Shown here: in pieces, positions 20,446 to 31,696 of the stretch
Numbering within the stretch: position 1 is the stretch's first letter
How the letters are laid out: every line of letters starts with the position of its first letter
From: Phytophthora sp. 'mugwort'
Taxonomy: Eukaryota; Oomycota; Peronosporomycetes; Peronosporales; Peronosporaceae
NCBI GenBank assembly: GCA_033558025.1
Contig: JAUCEF010000001.1
Span: 3,596,001-3,660,000, forward strand
Direction: 5' to 3'
Length of the DNA stretch: 64,000 bases
Translations under genes and position numbers: made by a program
The notes under the pieces: generated by a model
Told to the model about the DNA's origin: nothing
The model's database searches: none
The model's input: only the letters and a program-made list of their open reading frames with translations

Positions 20446-22160
20446 ATGCCCAAGTCGTCCAAGCACATGGCGCTTCGTAGCGCCGCGGCCACCGACGGAG
20501 TCCGTGATCAATTGGCAGGGAACGGTGCCAAATCGACCGCCTCCGTGCCCAAGTCGACTTCTGGGGCCGAATGCGGCTCCTCATCGCGACAAACTCGGCT
20601 TCGCAATGTCTAGACACTCTGGACCGTCTCGCAGGGTCGGACCAGGCCGGGGACGACGCGAGCCCGATGGCGCTCACGGACCCGTTCATCATCATCCTGC
20701 CACCGGACCAGATGTTCGCTGGAGCCGCTTCGGCACACAATATCTTCGATCAGGACCGGTCTCCAGACGACAAGAAGCGACCACAGACACAGGACAAGTC
20801 GGCACCCGTTAAGAAGCAGCGCAAGACGGACTCGATGAAGGCGTCCAGAGGATACCGGATCGACCTCCTTTCCAAGGCTCCGGTTCTCCTGAAGCATGAA
20901 GTGAACAAGACGATCCGTACCGCCACATCCAAGGGCAAGGTTCCGTTCCGCCTAGCGTACCAGTGGAAGGACCAGCGGGCTTGGTACGACCCGAATCAGC
21001 ACTCGGACCTGTACTTGACGCACTCGCGGTTCTGGATGAAGTACCGGCCGGTCTGCTTCCTGACCGCTTTGTACCCGCCGACGGAGAACCCCGAAGGCCG
21101 CCAAAAGCAGACGTCTTACGCCCACTCGGTTCGTCGCAAATCGCTGCATTCGGCTACTTCGGCTTCTTGCACAAGTTGGAAGACTGCGGACACGACACCC
21201 TCGTGTGGTTGGGAAGCAAGGCGGCAAAGCACTCGGCCGTCGCGAAAAACAACCGGAGCTCCGATACCGGTAGCGCTCACGAGGATTTCGGTTCACTGTT
21301 CAAGCTTGATCCGTCCCGTTACAGCCGTACTATGAAGCGGATCTTGGACCCGTTCTAAGTCGATGCTGACGGTTACACGTCGAGCACGGAGCTTCCGGAG
21401 CGGTCACTAGCTTTGAGCCCCAAGCTGCGCCTCAGGAGCAAGCCTTGCTCGCGTCGAGCTGGACGTCTCAGCTCGCTCCCCGGGCAATCTAAATTGACTT
21501 GGAGTTCAGCGGCGTCTGGAAGGAGCCCCTGTCCGCCGAATGCCTTCGTCCGCTGCAAGAGGAGGTTGTCACTCAACTGGCAAACAAGAAATTCCGTCAC
21601 CCAGTTCAGGAAAAGCCTTTCAACCGGAGGAGGTCAGTGACGATGACTAGGACTTCGAAGAAAACGGTCATTTCACGGTTAAAGCTCCATCGTCGCCCAT
21701 CCGTGTCCGGGGCTCACCACAACCGTCCTCGAGCGATAACAAACCGTCCCTTTCTCCAGATTCGGACGAAGCGAAGGAAACGGCACCCACCGAGCCCGGG
21801 CGGACGACGAAGAGATGACGACCAGTCTGACGACCACAACTGTAGAGACGGCCAAGATCGCGGCGACCAGTCTGACGACGAGGACGAGCGCAATGAAGAC
21901 TAAAGGTGCGACAAAAATGACGACAAGAATGACGGCCAAGACGACGTCAGTGGTAGCGACGGTCCTGGGGAGCAAGCAGGCGCCGAAGAAGCTGGTAGTA
22001 GCGGGTGAGTCCCGGCACCGGTAAATCCAGCCCCAAAACGGGCAACAACGACTCCAGTACCCCCCTCTCTGGAACCGGCGGCACCCCCAAACCGTCCTCC
22101 AATGCTCGTCCCCGCTCCTCGTCCAAGTCGAAACCGACTCCTCTTGCGAAAGCTTCTTGA
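20446..22160 (+). pseudogene. Antisense accessory ORF of gypsy-B (aORF-B), frameshifted
   Basis: Starting at ATG 20446 (MPKSSKHMALRSAAATDGVR) the plus strand gives a coherent series. After a shift, 20571-21105 has a lysine-rich segment, LLSKAPVLLKHEVNKTIRTA, PFRLAYQWKDQRAWYDPNQH and FWMKYRPVCFLTALYPPTEN. Then 21110-21358 reads SSQIAAFGYFGFLHKLEDCG, KLDPSRYSRTMKRILDPF. Then 21490-21903 reads EFSGVWKEPLSAECLRPLQE, ending in an Asp-rich tail (DDDQSDDHNCRDGQ, QSDDEDERNED), and Pro-rich sequence follows to about 22160. Four or more frame changes. It is convergent with pol, whose last recognisable codons are near 22374. The family is unknown; globular-looking central part, charged ends. A captured host gene is an alternative. 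Confidence 0.5.
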
Positions 22161-22373
22161 AGTCACCCTGTAACTGTGTTTCTGCTTCCTTTTTAATCCG
22201 TGATATCCTTCCGTGGGTGTCTTCTGAGTAGTCCCCAAACTTCCAAAAAATATAAACATGCAATTCTTTTTCCACCATCCGTTCCATTCTTGAGCTTTCG
22301 TTCGATTACTGTTCTTTTCCATTTTCCACTAGTTCAAAACCCACATTACTCCCTCCATTCCGCACTTACACCA

Positions 22374-23870
22374 TCAAAAGGCTTCGTCAGTCGCGTCGTT
22401 GTTCGCGTCGGCCATACGATCTCGTCTTCCGAACGCAGGCAGGGCCATCTTCTTGCATTCCGCTTGCTCGAAGGCGGTCACCAAAGGCTCCAAAGCCGGT
22501 ATCAATAGCAACCGTGCCAGCCAGAAAGTCTCGTAATTGGCAGCCAATACAAGATACCCGATCACGGCTAACCTTTCTCATCGCAATCACCTCTATTAAA
22601 GAGAAGTCCACTCCTCTGATAACCGTATCATCCCTTCCAACGGCAACCGTTCCACGAAGCTCGAAGCCGGTAGGTCAGACTCTTCCAAGGGATCTTCACC
22701 GGTCACTTCGTCCAGGTTCACTCCTTCCGGCGCTTCATCCATATATGGTCGAGTCCATCGACCTCTGAAGCGCTTCAAGTGGTTCACATTGACCGACACC
22801 GTACGGTTCGGGTGCGGCGGAATGTTAATCCGGTAGCTGTTCTCCCCGACTTTATCACGGATACGGTACGGACCATGCAACGAGAACGCTAGCTTCTTTG
22901 TCTGTGCTTCGCCCATCTTGGCTCGGAAGAATTGATACACTCAGACCGGATACCCTATTTCGAAGTGCACTTCTTGCTGTTCAGTGAGCCTCTGTTCATG
23001 CCGGTCCTGGGCATTAACCAGTTGCCGTTCCACTAGCAACCGGGTGTTCTTCACAGACCGGTACAAACCACGGCGATATTTTGCCACTTCGTTACTCTTC
23101 TACTGTTTCCCAAGATTGAGGAACGCCATATCCAGAGGTAGTACCGGATCACGCTCGTAAAGTGAGAAGAACGGGGCGTCTCCCAAGGCTTCATGGTACG
23201 CCGTCCTATAGGCAAATAGTACCCATGGTAGATAGATGTCCCAATCCGTCTGCGCTTCGCTGACATGCATCCGTAATAATCCAATAAGCGTGTCGTTAAA
23301 CCGTTCCACCAGACCTTGCATCCCCGGATGGTAAGCTGCTCCGTACAACTTCTTGATTCTGAGCGTCTGGTAGAATGACCGTGCTACTTCCGCGAAGTTC
23401 GACCCTTGGTCACTTAACAACTTGGACGGGACTCCGTGCCGAGCCAACACTCCATTGATCATGGTCTCCATAATGTCACGGAGGCTAACCGTGCCAACGC
23501 GAACGCTTTCGCCCATCGCGTGAAATAGTCTACGAAAACCAGGATGTACCGGTTGCCGCTATCAGTGACTAGTAGAGGTCCGATCGCGTCCACTACCAAC
23601 ATTGAAAAAGGGCCGGATAAGTCCGTGACCGGCATACTTTGCTTCCGTCCGGCTCTCCACGGTCTCGGACCGTTGCCGTTTCCGCACTTGGCGCTCTCTC
23701 AGAGATATCCGCGACGTCCTTCCTCCACCCGGCCAATAGGCATGATACCGGACTTTCTCAAGCGTCTTCGTCGACCCCAAGTGGGAAGATAATAGATCGT
23801 CGTGACAGTAGTGCAAGACCGTCTCTACGTACGGTAGTGGCACAACCGGTACCTTCACTGTCCGGGCCGG
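22374..23870 (-). pseudogene. gypsy-B integrase and C-terminal tail
   Basis: The zinc finger starts at about 23850 (PYVETVLHYCHDDLLSSHLG, KTLEKVRYHAYWPG). Core: GPLLVTDSGNRYILVFVDYF (first Asp, about 23590-23520), KLLSDQGSNFAEVARSFY (second Asp, 23400), MQGLVERFNDTLIGLLRMHV (Glu, 23320). C-terminal: FSLHGPYRIRDKVGENSYRI, VNVNHLKRFRGRWTRPYMDE (22940-22700). The last frame IGYLVLAANYETFWLARLLL reaches 22374. No canonical chromodomain is present. DD35E residues are all retained although frames break at about 23640, 23510 and 23000. Confidence 0.88.
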
Positions 23871-23872
23871 TC

Positions 23873-25820
23873 CTACGCGAGCCGGAGCAATGTTCCTTGA
23901 GCCACCTCATGCTTCGAGGTCATCCTCACAAGCTTCACACGCAGGTACGGATTCACAGGCAACGGATGGCTCTCGAGGTAAGCCACCATGGCCTTAATCC
24001 ATGTCACTTTCTGCTGCTCTATTCGAAACTGTTCCAGGTCGAGTCCGAACGTGTTCATGGGCGCGTGTGGGACCTCAGGCGTCTGCTCCCCCTCCGTTTC
24101 TCCATCTTGTTCGCCTTCGCCTCCTTCGAGCTCGACCGGGACTTCATCTTGGGGTCCCACCGAGCCACTTCCACTCGGCCCGACGGGTTGCTCCACTCCG
24201 TGCTCCCTCCGAGCATCTGCTTCGGAGTGGACGGTCTCTTCCGTGTCACGCTCAGCAGGCGTCCTATTCCTAGACGGCGGTGGAACACTCGGTCCAGACC
24301 CGGCGTAAGCCTCGGGCCCATTCAAAACTTCCGGTTTCTCCCCGACTGAAGCGGGAGGCACGGTTTCATTCGTGACAACCGGATTCAACAAGTCAGCGAT
24401 GGTCAGCGCGTCCACTCTGTCCGCCGGCAATCCTGACAATCCATCCACGTGTTCCATCGATGTGGCCGGCTTATGGTGCACTTGGAACGGCAGATTAGAC
24501 CGTTCCATTGCCCACCGTGACGGCTTCGCATTAGTGGTACAGTTACCGGAGCTTAACACCCAAGTTAGTGCCTGGTGATCCCTATACAGGTCAAACTCCC
24601 GGTTATCCAGATAACCTCGAAACTTTCTCGTGGCCCACACCACACCCCAAACGATCTCGAAGATACCATCCTGCTTGTTTATCCAGTTCTTTTGGGAACC
24701 CGTCAATAGTTTGCTCACGTACGCCGCGACACGGTCTCGACCGTCGACTTGTTGCATGAGGCACGCTCCAACCGCATACCGTGACGAATCAACATACAAC
24801 TTAAACCGTATCTTGCAGTCCAGTTAGACCAGTATAGACGGCTTCAACCAGGACCCTCATCAGCTGTCGGAAGGCGGACTCGCAGTCTGCGTTCCAATCG
24901 AACGGAGCGTCCTTAACCTTCAACCGTTCCAGCGGAGCCGAAATTAGCGCATACCCCGATTATCACCGTCGGAAGTAGCTGGTCAACACCAAGAACGACT
25001 GGATTCCATGCATGTCTCGCGGTCTCTGGACTTTGATCACGGCTTTCACCTTTTTCGGGTTAGGTAGGATATAGATAGGCGTGACGATATGTCCTAAGAA
25101 TGCAACTTGACTCCGTCCCCAGTGGCACTTCTTCATCTAGAGTTTGAATCCCGCTTGTTGAACCGTGTCAACACTTGACGTAACCGTACCAAATGGGTCG
25201 GGAAGTCATTACTGAAAATGACGCAGTCGTCGAGATATACCAGACCAATCCGCCCTTTTAGGTGCACGGGAACGGTTTCCATTAACTGTTCGAACGCCGG
25301 TACCGTATTACACACTCCAAACGGCATACCCAGCCACTCGTAAAGACCTTACTTGCAACTGAACGCAGTCTTGGACACGCTGCCTTCATGCATAGACATT
25401 TCTCCAGTATCCTGACGCAATATTCATTGTCGACAAGCGTTGCGCCTCCCCAAGCACGTCCAGTATATCGTCAATCAACGGCATAGCGTAGCAGTCCTTC
25501 ACGGCCACGGCATTCAGCCTCCTGTAGTCGATGCAGAACCGGATTCCACTATCTGGCTTCCGGAACATGAGAATTGGGCTCGCCCACGGACTGTTCGACG
25601 GTCGGATTAGACCTAGGCCCAAGTACTGCTGGACTCTGTTTCCATGACTTTACCTTCGTCCAAAGAAACATGATACGGTTGCTGTTGATAGGCGTGATCG
25701 AGCCCGTGTCAATTTCAAAGCTCAGCAGATCCCTCCTCCCAGGTTTCTTAGATGAATCCAGAAACAAGTCCTCAAATCGGTCCAACCCCGCTTGGAACAG
25801 CGTCTTCTGCACTTAGACAG
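23873..25820 (-). pseudogene. gypsy-B reverse transcriptase and RNase H
   Basis: RT: LLSFEIDTGSITPINSNRIM (25816 onward), SPILMFRKPDSGIRFCIDYR, MPFGVCNTVPAFEQLMETVP and the catalytic GLVYLDDCVIFSND (about 25235). The thumb region 24800-25130 is broken. RNase H: MYVDSSRYAVGACLMQQ, FEIVWGVVWATRKFRGYLDN and LDNREFDLYRDHQALTWVL (24799-24560), followed by a long acidic, low-complexity linker (EELEGGEGEQDGETEGEQTP-like, 24300-24050) that continues in the same frame to 23873. The 308-codon RNase H-linker frame is the longest intact piece of this element. Confidence 0.9.
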
Positions 25821-25889
25821 CTTCGACTCATAAACGTCCGCCTTCAAACCCTTGTCGGGTGGGATCTCTGGCTTGTCAGCCTTCAATTT

Positions 25890-26917
25890 TTATCCATCGC
25901 TTTCGGATTGCTCCTTAATGATAGTAAGGACGGTTGTTTCGGCTTCCGTCGCCTTGTTAACCGGGACACCGGGCTGATGGCCGGTCGTCATAGTCTTCTC
26001 CGGTTTCTCGAAACCAAACCCCAACTCTGGAATTACTGACGCCGAGGCTACTACCTTGCCCTTTCGTATCCACACTTCATCCGTAGACGCATTACAAATT
26101 TTCACCAAGACACGACCTTCCTCAACCGTCCCCAGGGACCGTGCCACGCATAACGTCGGCAGCAAACCAAGCGACGTTTCTACCAAGACAACCGTCTTCT
26201 CTTCAATGCCGACTATCACGGTTGCTCCAACTAGAGCCTGTCCGTGCGGAGGTAGGCGGACGGACGCTCCTATCACAGCCATGTACGTCTGGTGGAGGAT
26301 AGTGACGTCTAAAGGCAGCTCATCGCCCGTCAACTTCAGGGTGAGCGATCTCGCATCCACATCGATCACGGCGTCAAAGGCCCCTAACACGTCCACACCT
26401 AATATGGCGTCCGGATGCAACTGCTCCGTGACGAACAGACTTAGTCGAATCTCCATAGAACCCAGTCGTATGGGCAGGGTCAAGCTACCACAAATCTTCA
26501 ACCGGTGTCCGGACGAACTGCGCACTTTACCGTCGTACGGTACCAAAAGCGTCGACGCCGTGCCCAGCCGTTTCAGCACCCGACCGTCCACAGACTCAGG
26601 GTAGCACCGGTCTCAGCGAGCATCCGCGACGGTAAGCGATCAATGTAGCCGCCGGACAGTGCCTCAAAGCTTCCAACCGAGGTCACCAATCTCCGATCAC
26701 CGTCGACTATACGCGGTACTTCTTCGCCTTCGTCATTATCACGGACACCGAAACCGTCCGGGAGATTAACCATGACGACTTCCACCAAACTGTGCTTGGA
26801 TACGCGGGCCTGTTCACGCACTTTGGGCCGTATAATATCCACATAGTGAGACGCATCTTCTTCGCTCTCGTCACGAAATCCAAAATCATCTAACGCCTGA
26901 GCGCGTTCTCCATACAA
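25890..26917 (-). pseudogene. gypsy-B protease with altered active site
   Basis: Minus strand 26917-26573 ends MLAETGATLSL, where the expected active site is D-T-G-A-T/S. The codon is GAG, so the catalytic Asp is Glu. A one-base shift then continues VDGRVLKRLGTASTLLVPYD...LFVTEQLHPDAILGVDVLGA (26591-25890), including the C-terminal ILG.D.L motif. Downstream sequence to 25890 (PPHGQALVGATVIVGIEEKT...IRKGKVVASASV) resembles the post-protease domain of related elements. Confidence 0.8.
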
Positions 26918-28795
26918 AGACGAGCAGTCAAAACAGAGTAGGGGCTTCTTAGACCGTCGCCGGTGATGACGCTGCGCACTTGGCTATCTTTGGCACCTAT
27001 CTTGATCGCACAACCGCTGCCAAATCGTGACCGCATTCCTCTTGCAGTAACCGGTAACCCAGACTCGTACGGAGTCCCAGAGGTCACCCCTAACCTCGCG
27101 TAACTTGGCCTCCTGATCCATAAACCAGTGTAACAGTGACCAGTTCAGTTCTGGCTTCCGGTCGCGTTCTTCCGGGACTTTGTCGGTTCCTTCCGTCTTC
27201 TCAGGTAGCCCCGCTGGAGTAGAGGCCTCTTTCATCTTCTTATAGGCTTCTTCCAACATGAGGTACGATGGTCGTCTTGCAATTGGGCGCACTAGCAGCG
27301 TAGAAGCGGCTTGCGCCGATTCACCCCCGGGCTTAACCGTAGCTTGATGCACTCCGGACTGAACCGTGACCTCGTATGGAATCGCAATATTTTCAGGTAC
27401 CATATCTTCTAGGCTCAACCTGTCTCCGTTCTCCAAGACGTTGCAGTCGGAAACACCGTCAAGCATCTCTTCGTCGGAACTCGACTCTGGTCCGGGCGCT
27501 GGTTTAAACACCGTCCTTCCCACCCGTGGCGTTTGAGAGCTCCCGGTTTTGCCAAAGTCCCGGTTGGCCCTTTCACTTCTTCAAAGTTTTCCAACGTGGC
27601 TTGGAACTACTTCTCCCAGTATTCCGGCGATGCCATCCCTCCCATCGTCGTTTTTTAGTGCGCTTGAGGGTACTCTCCGGCAAGCTCAGGTAGCGAGCAA
27701 TGACTTTAATAGACGGTTCCTTCTGGGCGTCCTCATTTAGTTTCATCCGTCTTTTAATATCCACATTGTCGAGGGGGTACAGTCGGTCTTCCAGATCTTT
27801 GTCATATTTTTCCTCCTCGACTGTTATGGCTGTACTAGCTGTCACGGTCCCTTCCTGTCCGGGAGCACACTTCTCCATCGCCTCGAGCTTATCGTCCGTG
27901 AATAATCGCTCGTGAGGCGGAGCTGCCGCCTTTTGGGGTTTCAGGCTCACATCGTCCTCTGTGTTCACAGAGCCGTCCCGCGGACTCAAAACTACGTCTT
28001 CCGCTCCCGCGGAACCGTTTCCCTTCACTGCTTCCGAGGACTTCGGCATCACACTACCCTTAGCCGTCTCCAGTAGGACGGTCGAAGCGTCCGCTGTCTT
28101 GATAGAGCCGAGCTCGTGGTCCATTCAGCGTAAACGCAATTGTCGAGATCAACTCCACTATCATCAAAGTCTTCTTCATCGCTCATCCACCTCGCCCGTG
28201 GCTTCTTGTCCCTTGCAGGCATCTTCAGGATAGCCGGAGGGGTCCCGATCTATTCAGCGCGAACTTAGGAGGAGGTCTAAGGGGCGCTGCTTCGTACTCG
28301 TCATCACTATCGTAACGTCAGAGAGCACAGCGTCAGTCGAGCGGCTACCAGTTCCCACCGTCTCAGCGCCCTCGGCCTTGCTCGGGGTCCCTGCCATTCC
28401 GACGATCTTCTCGACAGTATTTCAGGTTACCACCGCTACCGTCTCCTCAATTTTCGTCCGTGATGTCCTCTTCCTTGTTCACCATCACAGCTACCAAGCA
28501 GCATTCCTTTCTTGGGCCATCATCTCTTAGGCCTCTTTCTCAGTCACAGCTGCGCGCGCCTCTTGCACGAGGCTCGACGTTTTATCTTAGTCTTGGGTCA
28601 CGGTTGTCCGAGCTTCGCCGCTGGTCTGAACCGTCTTCCACACTCCACTTGTCGTTTTTTTTCTCTCCGTCGTTATCAACTTCAACGGGCTCCTCTTCTT
28701 CTCCATTTTCGGTGTCACTTCCATTTTCTCCTTTTTCTCATTTTCCTTTGTAACCGGACTCTCAGTTCGTCCGTGGTCACTGCTCGAGCCACCTT
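26917..28795 (-). pseudogene. gypsy-B coding spacer between Gag and protease
   Basis: Two long minus frames fill this stretch. 28124-27573 is acidic, ending EDRLYPLDNVDIKRRMKLNE, then KEPSIKVIARYLSLPESTLK with a basic tail. 27523-26984 has SSSDEEMLDGVSDCNVLENG, ARRPSYLMLEEAYKKMKEAS and WSLLHWFMDQEAKLREVRGD. From 28130 to 28795 the frames are shorter but Glu/Lys-rich. Most gypsy elements join Gag to protease directly; about 1.9 kb of extra coding sequence here partly explains the 13-kb size. 'IKVIARYLSLPESTLKR' resembles a helix-turn-helix but the match is weak. Function unknown. Confidence 0.5.
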
Positions 28796-30336
28796 TTAGC
28801 CCAGAGGAAGGAATGGCTCAATCTTCCGCTTCCTCTCGCCCCCGTCATTGCCTCGAGCCGTCTTCCAGGGCGGCGGTCCTCTCGCCAGCTCGACACAGTC
28901 TGCCATCAAGTGATCCTGTCCGTGGCAGAAGAAGTAGCCTCCGTTCCGTTGGCCTCCTCCCTCGCATTCAGGACGGATATGACCGTATGCTCCACACCGT
29001 CTGCACTCCATCGTAGCTCGTTGGCACGTAACACGACCGTGGCCCTTGAATCCACATCATCGGCAAACAGGCACGCCTTCCTGCGTCCGACTATCGGCTT
29101 CCATAGAAATTCCACAGAACTGTCGACCGTCCCCATGGAAAAACCGTCCGCCGGCCGGAGGAGCTGGGCTGGAGATAGCATTCACCGCTTGAGACCGGTT
29201 CCTCGGTGATCTTGGTCCTGACAGCGCGACTGCGCCTGTTGTTGTTGCCACTGTTGCTGCTGAGTCATGAAGTCTAGGAATTTCTGACCCAGAGCGTACA
29301 TGGAAGCGGCCAGTGGAGCTTCCTTCCTTTGGGTAGGAACCGTGTCAGAGAACTCATCGTCTTCCTCGATCGGAGGGGGGGGGGGTGCATGTCCTTAAAC
29401 ATAGCCACTCGCATGCTTCCGGTATGTCGTTAGCCGGACTCAAATCAAGCGTCGCCAGCATCCGCTTGTTACGCAACCCAAGATGGAACACCTGGTACCG
29501 CATCTGCGAGTTAGGATAATCGAGTGAGGCACACAGCTCGGCCACCCGGTCGCCCACGCTTCCACGGACTCGCCTCGCGCACGCTTGGTCGTATGCAACC
29601 GTTCCCACAGCTGGTCCGAGGTTTGGCTCAGGAATTGGTTGTGGAACCGGATCTCCAAAGTCTTGAACGTCCGGATGATCGAATTTCTCCACCACCGTGC
29701 CGCCTCATGCCCTTTCAGCTTCTGCCGGAAGATCAACAACCGTGACTTATCCGGGCGTCCAGCCGTATGGGTGGCAAATAAGTCCCAAGAGTATCGTGCT
29801 TTCTCCTCCGTGGCCGAGTCCGAATAGAACAATGGGAACACCTTCACCTTGTGCGCCTCCAACTTGGACAGGTCCAGCTCTAAGAGTCGTGGCACGGTTG
29901 GCTTAACCGTCCTCCCATCACCGTACTCAGGCTTCTGCTTCGGAACCGACGGTCTGCTACCAGCGGGAACCGTCTTCTTCCCGGGCTTCTTAGCCCAATA
30001 CTCCGTCACCATGGCCTTCATGCTTTCCGGGAGCCGGTCCCAATGCTGGGTTGCCTTCTGGTCGAAACCTTGACGCGACGCTTCCATTTTCAATTTCACA
30101 TCACGGTCTTGCCTACTCCGTGACGGTTCGGCGAACCCTTGGCTCCGACTGCCGCTCCAAGTCCAGTCAAATCGAGGACGGTTCAGGTCGCGGGCTTCCG
30201 GTCCCGTGTACTGGGCTATGAAGCCGCTGGGAATCCGCTTCGGCTCTTCATCCTCGTCCTCTGTTTCCTCTTCCTCCTCATACTTGTCTCCATACTCGTC
30301 TGCCATAACCGCTTCTTTCACTATTCCTCCGTCCAC
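28796..30336 (-). pseudogene. gypsy-B Gag with zinc knuckles
   Basis: From 30336: an acidic N-terminus (EYGDKYEEEEETEDEDEEPK), a basic middle, the capsid region (FYSDSATEEKARYSWDLFAT...EIRFHNQFLSQTSDQLWERL), continued after a shift by GDRVAELCASLDYPNSQMRY (29695-29354). Zinc knuckles lie at 28850-29080: CR*CGFKGHGRVTC (with an in-frame TGA inside), CRRCGAYGHIRPEC and a partial CHGQDHLMADC. The first two have CX2CX4HX4C spacing. Several frameshifts separate capsid and knuckles. Confidence 0.82.
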
Positions 30337-30667
30337 GGGGGCATTCCGGAAGCTTCCCCGTTGCTCGAGGTCGAGCCAGGCCAGTGACCCGTTCCTCTTT
30401 CCCTCACATCTTACTTTACCAGGCCTCCGGGCTTGGTCTCCTCTGGTTCCGACACACTGTCGTCGTCTCGGTTTTCATCGGCGGTCATCGGCCCTGAGTT
30501 CCTCCATCGTCTCACGTTGTAGCGCTTCTCGTCCGCCGGCCGTCGCAGCCGTTCCGGACACGTTACAGCGGGCGTCTCCACAAAACATTTCCTCATCGCC
30601 TTCACTGAGACGGTCTCCCTCTCGACTCTCCATTGCTTCTTCTCCGTTCTCTTGTAACTGGTTGGTG

Positions 30668-30970
30668 ATCAGTAGCTCTCCTATTCCGGTCTTCTTCGTT
30701 CTAGCTCAGTAGCTCTTCCTTGTCACGGTTTCCACAACCGTCCGATGCTCAGTAGCACTCACTTGTCTCGGTCTTCACAACCGTTCATAGCTCAGTAGCC
30801 TTCTCTTCCCCAGGTCTTATCTCTCGTCCGTAGCTCAGTAGCCTTCCCTTGTTTCTTTCCAGTCTTCACAACCGTCCGTAGCTCAGTAGCTCTCGCTTGT
30901 CCCGATTTTCACAACCGTCCGTGGCTCAGTAGCCGTCTTTTTTGCCGGTTCTCAGAACCGTCCGTAGCCC
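30668..30970 (-). repeat. Tandem repeat array in the gypsy-B leader, about 6 copies of 42-48 bp
   Basis: On the plus strand, units of the form 'tagctcagtagc - pyrimidine-rich spacer - cttcacaaccgtccg' repeat about six times, with a partial unit at the start and a final tagcccgg. The ends of each unit are conserved and the pyrimidine-rich middle varies. AACCGTCC is present in the units ending at about 30743, 30877, 30920 and 30963. The array lies in the untranslated leader between the primer-binding site and gag. Confidence 0.85.
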
Positions 30971-31124
30971 GGATCTACCGAAGACACTAGCTCCCTAGCG
31001 CGCACTCCTCACCGACCTCCAACGCTTGTCCGCGCGACCGATACTTGGTGCCATAGACAATATCACTCGAACTCCAACGCAGACCCTCTTGCTCTGTACT
31101 CGAACTTGCCCACGCCGAAGTCCG

Positions 31125-31142
31125 TACCCTGCTTATCCACCA
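31125..31142 (-). other. gypsy-B primer-binding site
   Basis: The minus strand reads TGGTGGATAAGCAGGG two nucleotides inside the 5' LTR, the expected location and TGG start. The tRNA was not identified. Confidence 0.7.
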
Positions 31143-31144
31143 CG

Positions 31145-31687
31145 TGTCGCGAGTCTGCCTGTTGGGGGACAGACGAAGGTCGTATAGGGCGAGTGAGTAC
31201 TAGAGCAGTAGGTTTTATAGACTACAAACCAATACAAAATATGTAAAGGAAATTAGACTATGGTTTTAACAGGTAAATTCACGACTGGCCCTACTTTTTC
31301 GACGGTCTCAGACACCTCACAAACGTCCTCAGCCCGTCGACACTCACCTTACCTTTTCGTACCTCCTTAAAGTTGCTTGAGGGATCCGGTCTCACACCGC
31401 CTTCATAGCGACCAACTCTCCTTGAACCGTCCTCCTGCTATCCGTTCTCGTTCCACGGTCAGCAGGCGTTCCGCCGATCAGCGAACACGGGAATCAGGCC
31501 GGACCACGCATGTCTAGGCTCTCCAACCGATTGATTCGGCTCGTCCCACACTGCACGGGCCCGGGACGCCTCCTCGTCCTTGCCCAATTGGTGCAAGAGG
31601 TGCTCGTGCAACGCAACTCCGGCCAGGCGACGCTCCTCGTCGTATCCAAGGCGATAGCAACCATGCCCAACAATACCACTCGGGACA
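31145..31687 (-). repeat. gypsy-B 5' LTR (543 bp)
   Basis: Partner of 18486-19029. Most differences fall in the first 200 bp (plus-strand coordinates); the last 229 bp, which hold the shared minus-strand open frame, differ at about 5 sites. Confidence 0.92.
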
Positions 31688-31696
31688 CGCCGATGC

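Larger units (their letters stand above)
18486..31687 (-). mobile_element. Large Ty3/gypsy LTR retrotransposon 'gypsy-B' (13.2 kb)
   Basis: LTRs 18486-19029 and 31145-31687 begin TGTCGCGAG and end GACA on the plus strand and differ at roughly 4% of sites. The primer-binding site (TGGTGGATAAGCAGG on the minus strand) lies 2 nt inside the right LTR, and a purine tract (GTCGGGGAGGA) abuts the left one. Minus-strand order is leader with tandem repeats, gag with zinc knuckles, a spacer of about 1.9 kb, protease, RT, RNase H, acidic linker, integrase, then 3.3 kb of extra sequence carrying an antisense ORF. All genes carry frameshifts. No target duplication is evident (left flank ctgcc, right flank cgccg). 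Very long gypsy families above 10 kb are known in Phytophthora genomes; I cannot assign this copy to a named family. Confidence 0.92.

Noticed and set aside
30668..30970. CRISPR-like array
   Set aside because: Units are contiguous degenerate tandem repeats inside an LTR element leader, not repeats with unique spacers, in a eukaryotic genome.
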